From Paracyclopina nana (lineage: Eukaryota; Arthropoda; Copepoda; Cyclopoida; Cyclopettidae): a stretch of DNA of 64,000 bases. Position 1 is the first letter of the stretch; each line of letters starts with the position of its first letter. Of this stretch, positions 22,901 through 29,000 are shown piece by piece. The notes beneath the pieces were generated by a model that searched no databases, had not been told where the DNA came from, and saw only the letters and a list, made by a program, of their open reading frames with translations. The position numbers were made by a program, and so were the translations under genes. The stretch spans positions 62,001-126,000 of the forward strand of contig JAGUCH010000003.1 of the NCBI GenBank assembly GCA_019096065.1, in the 5' to 3' direction.

Positions 22901-25855
22901 GGCAAATTTTCTAGCTTCTTTGGAACAAAAAAGTACAAAGAAAAAACAGAAGAAAAATACAAATAAGCTTCATATTTTAGCTGTAGCGGGGGCAAATTTG
23001 ATCGAGAGTGCTATTTTTGGGTGGTCTTGAGCGAAAAGGCCGTTTTGCCCGGCCTTTACGACCGCGAATTGATGGAGGCTGCCGTGGTGGACTTGCAGTG
23101 CAACACGACCAGAAAAACCGCAGTCTGCAACTACAAGGTGCAGAGCAAGGTGGGCTTTCTCAGCCCCAGACCCTACCCCAAAATGTGCCCTCCACCTGCC
23201 AATGCACCTGGCCCACCTGCTGGCAGGAAAAAAAGACAGGCCCCTTTCCCCCCTGGGCCTGGGTCACCTAGCCTACCGGCGGCCCCCGCGAATCCGCCCC
23301 CGGTCAACGTTGACTTTGAGCAGGCCTCGATTTTCCTCAAGAAATTCATGGATCTCGACTCGGAGGTGCGAATGAACATTGGCCATCGCATTGGCAACCG
23401 GACGGTGCCAACCCTCAACGTGACCGTCCACAGCCTCATCGCAGCCTGCACCTACAAGGGCGGCACCTGCACCGGCCAAGAGTTACTATAACAACAACTT
23501 CATTTTAACTTACTTTATAACCCTGGTGAGTTATTTTACAGGTATTGGTATCCGTTTGCCACGGCGGAGTTTGGCAATTGCTACTCCTTCAACTCCGCCT
23601 ACAATCTGGAGGACAAGTACAACAATCGCAAAACGACTTTGACAGGCGCCTCCAATGGTTCGAATTTCGAAGTTAATTCAATTTTATTATTACTGACAAT
23701 TTCAAAGGTCTGAGCGTGGAGATATTCCTGGACCAGAGCTTCTACATGATCAACAAGCTGAGCAAGAAGGCCGGAGCCCGGATCGTCATTCACGACCCTT
23801 CCAGCCCGCCCCTGCCCGATGAATACGGGCTGGATGTGCGGCCAAACACGGCCACTTCAGTGTCCATTCAAAAAGTGAGCCAAGTATAGTTATTTATGTA
23901 CTGCAATACGATTTCCTCGTGCTATAATTCAGTTTACCGATATCCGACTCAACTCTTTTATATCGCATTTGTTTCTAAGCATTTTGGGGGATATTATATC
24001 TATTTATATATGTAAACAATTTATAAAACAAGCTAATAAAATAGCTGAGCAAATTTTGTAAAGTAAAAATCGAGCGGCAACTTTGCGGGCTCGAGCTTGC
24101 AAGAGCCAAGTAATGCTACAAGATTTTTAGCTCAGATGTTTTGTAAGCCTTCTTTAAAGTTTGTTTACATTTATACAAACAATTTTATAATAGGGAAAGT
24201 AATTTTCAAATGTTAATGAAGTTACCAGACCAGGCAATATCGACATCTGATCCATTACTTTGAGGGCTATGGTTGAGAGGCAGTTTAAAGCGTTAATCAG
24301 TCCAAAGTCAATTGTGCATTTTGAATTTGTCACTTTTTGGAGCTAAAAGGTGTGTTAGATCAAGTTTTTTTCTCTCCTTTTTTCTGCTATGGGATTTACA
24401 ATATCATGGTCTCCTTATAATAGTATTTTACTTGCTGCTTTTCGGGACTGAGAAGGCAACGTAAAAAATGCCCTCGGTGAGTTAATGAAACTAAGCCGAA
24501 TCTTGAACCGAGCGAAGTGAGGGGAAAAGTGAGGCGAGGTTTTAGGTTTTATTTTACTCATCGAGGGCATTATTATTTAGGTTACCTTCGAAGTCCCGAG
24601 AAGCAGCAAGTCAAATTTTATTAACTGTGACCGGTTTTCCGAGCGAAATGAACTTGCCGAAATGCCATGTTGTGACGTCACTGGGTTTGCAAAAAGCTTA
24701 CACGATCGGCAAAGTGAATTTACTCGCGAGTAAAACCGGTTACAGTTAATAAAATAGTTTGTTATGTGAGTCACTTGATAAAGTAGGACACAAGAGCTTT
24801 CATCTATGTGTAGTTGAATAAACTGAGACGAATTGGTAAACTGAATTATACATGCGAAAATTGCTTCCAATCATATAAAATAATAATACATTCGTATTTA
24901 TCAGACTGACATTACAAGGAAGGAGTATCCGTACAAGTCAAACTGCACGGCTGGATGGAACAATACAGGCTACAGCATTGCCACCGATTTGCGATACACC
25001 CTGGCAGTACTGAAATTACAAATGAAATGAAAATTCCCTATTAATCGCTGTTGCCTTATTATAGACTTGCCAGAGATATTGCTTGCAAAAGGACATTGCG
25101 GAAATGTGCAACTGCGTCCACCCCAACTTGGTCATGGCCAGGGTCAACTCCACGTTTGGCAAGCCCATATGCCTGGTCACTCCCAAGGAGACGAGTAAAA
25201 TTCATAATAGAAATCATTATTCTCTGGCTAAACTTTAGTAAATAATAGATCCGGATTACACGTGCTTGCAAAATGTCACGGGCATGCATGACAATTTCGA
25301 AAGGAATTGCACTTGCAACGTTGCTTGCCAGTAAGGCAATTTCCTATTTTAAAAATGATGAGCATTATACAGTATGTTTTTCAGGGAAGTGGATTTCTCA
25401 GCGATTGCAACGACCTCTACCTGGCCATCCAACCAATATTGGGTATAATATTACAATTACCAAAAATTGATCGAGGCTTCATGTTTTTTGAATGAATGGG
25501 CAGTTTGACATGGCCAACGACTTGGGGTATGGATTGACCGAGGAGGACAGGAAAGGCCCACTGGGCACAGTGGCCAAGACCAAGATCCAGGAAGACTACT
25601 CCAGAGTGGACGTCTACTACCAAACCTTGAACGTCAAAGTGATTGTGCAGAACCCAGTCTACAGCACCGTAACACTCCAACCATTCCACTTTAGATCATA
25701 TAGTAATATTTTTTCAATAGGATGAATCGGTGATTTCAAGCATTGGAGGTGTCCTCGGACTCTACCTGGGGATAGCCATAATTATGGCCTTTGAAATCGT
25801 CGAATTGATGTGGGACCTCATCGTGAACATGTTCTTGTACTCCACCAAGACTTAA
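7954..25855 (+). CDS. DEG/ENaC (pickpocket-type) sodium channel subunit
   Basis: This is an amiloride-sensitive sodium channel family subunit of the plasma membrane. Exons: 7954-8219, 18807-19061, 22981-23481, 23542-23657, 23708-23874, 24905-25006, 25065-25194, 25249-25330, 25385-25442, 25504-25668 and 25721-25855. Every junction is GT-AG and in phase, giving 658 residues, normal for the family. Family landmarks in order: the N-terminal SIAGL before TM1; FPAVSICNHNK and CVNL after TM1; EFGNCYSFN; GARIVIHDPSSPPLPDEYG; TSVSIQK; PYKSNC; CQRYC...CNCVHP; CTCNVAC; WPSNQYW; and LGLYLGIAIIMAFE in TM2. Two oddities: the selectivity-filter motif G-x-S is G-I-A (25769-25777), and a Pro-rich insert in exon 3 carries the polybasic RKKR (23225-23236), a furin-type site. 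Intron 1 hosts a complete LTR element in the same orientation. AATAAA lies near 25890. Confidence 0.92.
8595..8666 (+). tRNA. tRNA-like sequence, degenerate
   Basis: A box TAGCTCAGTCAG and B box GGTTCAATCCC are well formed and correctly spaced, and a CCT anticodon is possible. The acceptor and anticodon stems pair poorly, so it is probably a pseudogene or SINE head. It lies in intron 1 of the channel gene. Confidence 0.3.
8889..9215. repeat. diverged half copy of the 5863-6440 repeat family, opposite arm
   Basis: GCTAGGATGAACAGAAACGG and, at the far end, AAATTACTACCAAATGAACCC followed by CATAAGCTTTCAGAA match the right arm of the family. It lies in intron 1 of the channel gene. The stretch 8430-8520 plus 8680-8870 of the same intron recurs in diverged form at 24305-24370 and 24775-24865 in a later intron. 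Confidence 0.5.
9402..9646 (+). repeat. 5' LTR
   Basis: It begins TGTAGCAGG and ends CTACTACA (TG...CA). It contains a TATA-like TATAACG at about 9470, an initiator-like TCAGT at 9496-9500, AATAAA at about 9507 and a GT-rich stretch at about 9529-9538, a plausible set of promoter and polyadenylation signals for U3-R-U5. Confidence 0.95.
9649..9666 (+). other. candidate primer-binding site
   Basis: TGGCGCGGGTCG begins two bases after the 5' LTR, the usual place for complementarity to the CCA end of a tRNA. I cannot name the tRNA without a search. Confidence 0.5.
9996..10354 (+). other. three consecutive structured RNA modules in the retroelement leader
   Basis: Each of three ~90-100-nt segments is closed by a long stem: 9996-10006 with 10084-10094 (11 bp, one G-U); 10122-10133 with 10211-10222 (12 bp, one G-U); and 10261-10277 with 10335-10354 (17 bp with a small bulge). 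Modules 1 and 2 share GGCCGAATGGTC near their 5' side, and module 1 has two internal arms (CCAGCG/CGCTGG and CCTAG/CTAGG), giving a cloverleaf-like fold. A role in packaging, translation or priming is inference only. Confidence 0.65.
10473..10510 (+). promoter_or_regulatory. candidate internal core promoter upstream of gag
   Basis: TATATAAG (10473-10480) is followed 32-34 nt downstream by the arthropod initiator-type TCAGTT (10505-10510). This lies about 830 bp after the LTR and 66 bp before the gag start codon. Spacing fits a core promoter; activity is unknown. Confidence 0.4.
10576..11626 (+). CDS. gag: Gag (capsid/nucleocapsid polyprotein)
   Basis: The long frame (10640-11626) has no nearby ATG of its own and follows an in-frame stop. 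However, ATG at 10576-10578 in a good context (ACCACC) is followed at once by GT (10579), and a pyrimidine-rich tract ending in AG (10639) precedes the long frame. A 61-nt intron would therefore attach the start codon in phase. The protein is about 330 residues: a capsid-like region, then a CCHC zinc knuckle (C-x2-C-x4-H-x4-C, about 11364-11407) and an Arg/Gly-rich tail. It packages the element RNA into intracellular particles. The stop at 11624-11626 lies in a hairpin loop that is part of the frameshift signal for pol. The alternative is a non-ATG start. Confidence 0.8.
11602..11635 (+). promoter_or_regulatory. -1 ribosomal frameshift signal between gag and pol
   Basis: In gag phase the bases 11602-11608 read A AAA AAC, a canonical slippery heptamer. 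After a 7-nt spacer (11609-11615) comes an 8-bp GC-rich hairpin, GCCGGTCC (11616-11623) with GGACCGGC (11628-11635), whose 4-nt loop contains the gag stop codon. The -1 frame is open from the heptamer into the long pol frame. Sequence, spacing and frame all agree with programmed -1 frameshifting as known from many retroviruses. Confidence 0.88.
11608..15867 (+). CDS. pol: Pol polyprotein (protease, reverse transcriptase, RNase H, integrase)
   Basis: It is probably made as Gag-Pol by -1 frameshifting; an ATG also exists at 11641. Domains in order: an aspartic protease with Asp-Ser-Gly active site (about 11782-11790); RT with RWCVDYRALNK, LDTTGAFHH, MPFGLTNAP and the catalytic YLDD (about 13150-13161); RNase H (DTDWSG, then TQGELAAV and RTDHAALQW); integrase with an H-H-C-C zinc domain (about 14335-14460), catalytic D-D-E residues (IDYVGP, HSDRG, VERAHR) and a GPW(T)ILRK segment near the C-terminal GPY/F-type module. 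The acidic, Ser-rich tail of ~170 residues has no recognised domain. The roughly 1,420 residues are uninterrupted. It copies the RNA into DNA and inserts it. Confidence 0.93.
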   Translation, partial: RSQPVLRDRPSMEPSITSPNTFTSDKARSFLAHISNINKSYVSEVPIRLNNVKSRALIDSGNTWRSVISSTLATKLGFTKAQLAPLIGETVNTAGQNQSLEILGEVPKPLMLHIGTYPQPFLFRPAVIANLTMDVNLSGPFMKAHDIDQLHSANSLRIRGRMIKLAGGTLNENDSRAINVHAVYIRGETTVGPMSCCAIPAKIPTWTRSPHIDGIVEGSGDFMEATELHPWQRALIRPDEKGNCVVGVINTTAEPLIIHNNTRYGQVEGLRRVPTVAKLAAGSYVAKLEGAQTRPQGQYTAEMAQIFIQEFDLENNDILSTPQLKARTLALLLQYQDTFSLDGSSGQTDLAEHRIDIIPGTQPINIRRRPINPHLQKSLEEQVQKWLQEGIIVPIQSPWCAPLVPVTKKNGKTRWCVDYRALNKVTIVDTHPIGDIRDNLNRLAHSQVFSTLDTTGAFHHVPVRAEDIPKTAFAANHSTYAFAYMPFGLTNAPRTYARLIQRVLEGIPYDIALPYLDDVLIHSRDVESHFGHLQRVLDAHQRAGLKLQPSKCHLFRRRITYLGHVITPEGLSVVPEYIDVVKKWPLPRTRRQLRIFLGKCGYYRSFIKDYQKVAKALTDKLSREEDVPDTAEFEPPLEYVAAFEELKKRLCMAPILAFPDFESPQPFILDTDWSGDNQCVGAVLSQVQGGKERVILFGAKKLTRSQANYSATQGELAAVIIWLRKWRYYLQYRPFILRTDHAALQWIRTMEEPRSMLARWLETISQFDFKVVHRAGTKHANADALSRAEHVTDTEGTDVSNESCAGVQAMIASAEAALDMANPAEWIQGQTEDEDLQLVRRLISQQSRPSPEHKEAASHRGKILLGLFDSLYLDDQGLLRYKKEEGQGREARHLVVVPRSSEEGLVRHIHETMGHQGRDTTVDRVSRRFYMPNATRVAAEVVATCRTCQKHQPETADQRHSLHSHRAGYPWQRVAIDYVGPLKPPVDGHQYLFTVRDLFSRWIEAFPCASASADTAVRFLTSEIIPRYGLMENLHSDRGTHFTAALFQQVAKALGVRHSTTPAYNPKSNWVERAHRDLNGLLAKLVCGRPSRWKEVLPVALFIMRTTKCRMTGYAPYELLFGRPATSQLDLLFGDPQPLLREASEAGQVAQALKARIQAAHEWARKNMATSINRQRMAYHKDKTTYVPGQQVWLYTPTVARHISKKLQTFWSGPWTILRKVNDVTFEILPDPSWIRKKSEVVSIDRLKLYRATAEDAHDGNAGNPPPANADLSMRGDEFAEDVALPSDDEGDSENNIELPTTGHETVSAPSPREARYRKRRTQAEMLQQETADFLGAEVEVAHGTSSPATRTRSRSGQKSDQPDPELPPLAPINMPPYRPLVAQPTVTMPQFRPLPEMSDSENDDFATPTNSSSASSTE
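16056..18383 (+). CDS. env: Env-like membrane glycoprotein
   Basis: The frame is open from 15948. ATGs lie at 16008 and 16056, and the second is followed by a hydrophobic signal-peptide-like stretch (MYFTILMTFTLLLEV). A strong pyrimidine tract ending in AG (16049-16050) lies six bases before it, so the gene is probably expressed from a spliced subgenomic RNA. The ectodomain is Cys-rich with several N-x-S/T sites. A TM segment (GGLVILGLIKIILGSII, about 17787-17840) is followed by a basic motif, a second hydrophobic stretch and a charged ~140-residue tail. The ectodomain pattern reminds me of the chuvirus-type glycoproteins captured by arthropod retroelements rather than baculovirus F; this is from memory and tentative. 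An intact env suggests a possible extracellular phase. Confidence 0.8.
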   Translation: MYFTILMTFTLLLEVPSAQPRPQPALQEGGDGPPEDPAATFTVFDCESPKSTHESVDLNDPDECDDIGTTYESAVNITVQVLQTATTKPVAAHRCHVTLTREVTRCGFDSVSYGTQIVAYHQPYTVSPQACRKAVERGYLIVEGQRVNVTLNVPANLAYFSRGGLDGDHRCRTMSFSHNGVMYHRSYEQTRIDALVTAVYGKLHTSSGRVVFDNHIVANYRDKIVHDTLEGTMVWEAHDTTCMEETSEVYQGPASLYPHQNSTMLGQVGDLLLIAREEESRYAGFVLKGVQSTCQRRVFRTQLRDFAVVLLRPGEAPIAASTHLTEEVHHAHVQTQLAFLHAEHALHLDDRFKFLQDLICKNERSILHTKLQDMASGGSSYATLDSHGPGHLVTRAGAVAYITSCYPMQAMTRAFPNCTQEIPVLVGNHSRFADPLSFILVDRPSIIPCDAITPVKWRIQGHWMCATPSIHSCTPPSQLDPTSDRQHGRPYEIGRGLGGGIYSAQQQAEHALYLQLYHAREAVVTTLTSNVLRNSFARGSGATTLWSEDDIDMMVDQVGNALIPFFSTVGKYWSYMTGGLVILGLIKIILGSIIRMIILYRRRGLGWWLMYGLWHTAFMAVELPWRMVANLGNDGPLFPGDDDEDDCHPDFRRRPRWKRDHRERAATELSDFTVQDGSETGEKDPLDAPDKSTSPLKALRRWTRPDKETQAYQDLQAQIRTIHQQYTDLYGVLQQTLPQARVVDANGTQPSAPAMEGPPRGSLLDLTQPVTARTQ
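18402..18646 (+). repeat. 3' LTR
   Basis: Identical in my reading to the 5' LTR (9402-9646) over all 245 bp. It is followed by TAAT, the repeat of the 4-bp target site. Confidence 0.95.
19406..19632 (-). mobile_element. tRNA-derived SINE-like element (copy 1)
   Basis: Read on the minus strand, 19632-19560 has an A-box-like GGCTCAGTGACAGAG and a B-box-like GGTTCAAACCC. It is followed by a body (AGAAAAAGACAG..., GATATCGACCAGGAAGTAAATT reversed) shared with the copy at 19968-20107. It lies in intron 2 of the channel gene and ends near a GC-rich palindrome. Confidence 0.55.
19423..19452. repeat. GC-rich perfect hairpin
   Basis: GGAGGGCGGGCC, a GAA centre, then GGCCCGCCCTCC form a 12-bp stem. 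Shorter or broken versions of GGGCGGGCCGAAGG occur at about 19975, 20240, 20350, 20390 and 22625 in the same AT-rich intron. Confidence 0.85.
19968..20107 (-). mobile_element. tRNA-derived SINE-like element (copy 2)
   Basis: On the minus strand the head reads GATAGCTCAGTGACAGAG (A box) and GGTTCAAATCCTGG (B box), with a body matching copy 1. The acceptor stem is not well formed, which fits a SINE head rather than a working tRNA. Confidence 0.55.
20490..22210. repeat. degenerate tandem repeats of TCTATCCAAGGACAGT type in intron 2
   Basis: Many spaced units of the form (TCTATCCAAGGA / TTGATCCAGGGA) + CAGTnTGTT occur at about 20500, 20530, 21780-21850, 21985-22150 and 22200. No gene is seen. 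The stretch 21110-21320 is a dispersed repeat that recurs inverted at 45095-45250. Confidence 0.6.
21110..21320. repeat. dispersed repeat, inverted relative to 45095-45250
   Basis: Segments such as AAAAAGCGCCATCTAG, CATGACAAGTTTCACGTG and GATGAGCCAATCAAACTG match 45095-45250 in reverse complement. Its CGACTTTTTGGGATGAGC part recurs near 48715 and 49455. It has no coding content. Confidence 0.6.
22838..22908 (+). tRNA. tRNA-Cys-like (GCA) sequence, probably pseudogene
   Basis: D arm (GCTC/GAGC), a 7-nt anticodon loop ATGCAAA with anticodon GCA, and B box GGTTCGAATCT are present, but the acceptor stem is poorly paired. It is the sister of 5465-5535. It lies in intron 2 of the channel gene. Confidence 0.4.
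23875..24904. other. intron 5 of the channel gene
   Basis: This stretch has no coding exon. It holds copies of sequence also present in intron 1 (24305-24370 resembles 8440-8510; 24775-24865 resembles 8765-8870) and a local inverted pair around CCGGTT (about 24630 and 24735). Confidence 0.6.
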
Positions 25856-26023
25856 TCATAATCCTTACTGTCAAACTGGTTAATATCTGCAATAAATAAT
25901 ATAGAGAGCAGTAGGATTTTTTAATTCCCAATTCAGATTTTGGCACAACGTAAGTAACACTCGCAGAAGTCAACCGTAAGTTACAATAAAGGTTATTATA
26001 TATAAATCAGCAATAAATGCCAT
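25856..26023. other. 168-bp convergent intergenic region
   Basis: The stop codons of the channel gene (+) and filamin (-) face each other here. AATAAA-type signals on the plus strand (near 25890 and 25985) could serve the channel gene. I see no canonical signal for filamin on the minus strand in this gap, so the 3' UTRs may overlap. Confidence 0.5.
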
Positions 26024-29000
26024 TCAGGCCACCACTCTGAAGGGTGAGCCGGGAATGTGTTCGTCGCCCCATTTGACAAAGATGATGTACTCGCCCTTCT
26101 CGTGGACCACGTAGTTGACGGAATACCGCTTGTCCCCTTGGTGCCGGATCACCACCTCGTCACAGGGCACGTCGGGGCCGTACACGCCCACGTAGAGCAC
26201 ATTGTTGCCCGCTCGTCCGCAGTCCACGGTGAAGCTGTTCTGCCTGCTGATCAGCGCCTGCTCCAGGCCTTTGCCGAGCACCTTGACCTGCAATGCAATT
26301 CATATAAAAATAATCGCGATCTCCCCATGAAGATCATATTTATACCTTGGTTGAGTCGGACTCGAGGCTCTTCTTGGGAGGAGGAGGCAGAATTTGGTTC
26401 CGGGCTCCTCCGGATTTGGAGAGCGACATGGAGGAGACCCTTTGCTCCGAGCATTGGTGTCGGATGTACGATGTCCTCTGCATTGTTTCCATCGTCATGG
26501 ACGACGACCTCGACTGCTCCTTCTGGAGCTGGCTTATGGCACGGTTATTCGAGACTAGGAGGCTCTCGCCGCCGACCATCACGGAGAACGGCGAGCCGCG
26601 CACGTTCTTCCCGTTGTACTTGACGGTCACGTAATACTTGCCCGGGGCCATGGGCGTGTAGGCGACCTCGTAGCCGTCCTCCACCTCGTTGCAGCTCAGG
26701 TCCACCTTGCTCGGGCCGTCGACGGTGATGGACAGGGTGCCGGCGCCCACGCCGCTCGTGTCGATGGTGAACTTGGAGGAGCGGCCAGTGGTGCCTCGCT
26801 CGATGCCCAGGCCTCGCACGGCCACGCTCGACGGATCATCCGAGAGAAGGAGGGCGCCGCGGACCTCGAGCTTGAACGGCGACCCGGGGATGTGGATGCC
26901 GTTGAGGCGCGCGTGCAAGTGGTGGATGCCCTCCTCCTTGGGCACGAAGCGGACCGTGTGCTCGCCGTCGCCGAGGGGAGTGATGAAGCAGTCGTCCTCG
27001 CGACCGCTCGGAGCCACAATCTTGCACTCCACGTCCCCGTCCGCGCCGTTCATGTTGAGCAGCATGGTTTGCGGAATGTCCAAGTTCACCGGGCCGTCGG
27101 CCATGTTCGACATTCGCACCCTCTCCGCGTCGTCAGCCGACGGCAAAATGTAGACCTGCAAAATGTTAAAAGAGTTGATCGGTAGGAGGTTGCGTGAGCG
27201 CATTTCAATTTTTCCGCGCATACCCTATTAAACTTCCGTCAAACCAGCTGAGCGAAAATACGCTCACGCTCAGCTAAAATCTGAGACCCCAACTTCTCGC
27301 CCAAGTCAGTTTTAGTGTTTTTTTCCTTTTTTTGGAGTGATAACAACGTGGAATTCGAAACTAATTCCAGTAAAAGTGCTTTTAAATTGGTTTGTTTACA
27401 TTTGCCGTAGCGACTGGCGAGAAGAAATTCCGCCAAATCGAGCGAGGTCAAGCTGGAATAATTAAAACGGAAAAGTGCGCTCAGCTAAAATGTGAATGCC
27501 AAACTTCTCGCTCAAGTCAGTTTTGGTGTTTTTTTTTCCATTTTTGAGTGATTTCAACGTGGAATTTAAAACTAATTCAAGAAATAGTGCTTTTAAATTG
27601 GTTTGTTTACAGTTGCCGAAGCGCGAAGAAATTCCGCCAAATCGAGCGAGGTCAAGATTCGTGTTGAAAAGCTTACCTTGTATGGCGATCCCGGGATGTG
27701 AGTGTCGTTGAAGCGAATGCCAACGGTGTACTCGCCAGGCTCCTCCACGACATAACTGACGTGGCAAGATCCGTCCTTTCTGTCCTTGAACTCGACCTCG
27801 GCCTTGGAGGGGCCTTCGACGGCGATGGCCAGGCTCCCGTAGCCCGCCTCGCGAGTCCACACGTTGAAGTCGGCCGGCTTTCCTTGGACTCCGCGCTCGA
27901 GGCCAGGTCCTCCGGCATGAACCCGGTGAGCGCCGCCGTCCTGGAGAGGTCCGACCGTGAACTGGAATGGCGAGCCGGGGATGTCCACCTCCTTGTACAT
28001 CACGCTCACCGTGTGAACGCCCAGCTCGTATGGCACAAAGTTGACGGCGTACAGGCCGTCCTCGAGCTCCACCACAATCGCGGTTTCGACCTTTAACAAT
28101 ATTTGTCCAAGGTAAATATCTCTTTGTTCCTTTGTGATTCAAAATACCTTGAACCCGCTCAAAATTAATTGAAAATTATCGGCTAGATATTTCTGTATCT
28201 AAGTAAAATTCCAATAACAAGCTTACTTTCCTAATATTTTTTTCTAAAATATGCACATTTGGAAGCTGCAATTAGGGAATTATTTCCAATCATGCAACCT
28301 AGAACATATTATTAAGAAAAATTCTTTGACTAAGCAAAGTAATTTATGAAAAACTATTTTTTTTTTAAAAAAATGAGACACACTCTTTTTATCCTTGCTC
28401 TAGAAATAGCATTTCTATGTTTAATTTTGAGTTATGTCAGTTGCATGTTGCTTACCTTTCCTGTGGGTGAAGTCACAGATGCTTTCAAATCGGTCGGCTT
28501 GATGCCAGGCATCTTGAAGGTGAGCCTGCATTGGCTACCGACTTCAGTCACCGGCACAGCCTCCCTCATTCGGTTGATTTTCTCGGTTTGTCGCTCAGTT
28601 CCTTGGCCGCTGACAGCAACTGCAAATGGCGATCCTGGCGCGTGTTGGTCCGCAAACTTGAGGTTCACTATGTACAGCCCTGGTTCCGACGGCTTGTACG
28701 ACACATCCAGTGTGCCGTCCTCGTTGTCCTTGCATTTGATTTCGGCCTTCGAGGGCCCCTCCACGCTCAGCGAAAGGCCTCCGTATCCGGCGTTCTTCGT
28801 GTCCACGGTGAACAGGTTGTCCTCGTGAGTTTTGCCCTCGCGGAGCGCAGACCCACTCACCTTCACCCTGCTCGCATCTCCAACATCCTCCGGATTCACC
28901 ATGATTTTGAACGGAGAATTGGTGATGTGCTTGCCATTGCGTTTGACAGACACCAGATGCTCTCCCACCTCCCTTGGCGTAAAGGAGATGCCTGTGTTGC

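Noticed and set aside
22838..22908. A working tRNA-Cys gene
   Set aside because: The acceptor stem pairs poorly and a near relative at 5465 is also degenerate, so a pseudogene or SINE head is more likely.
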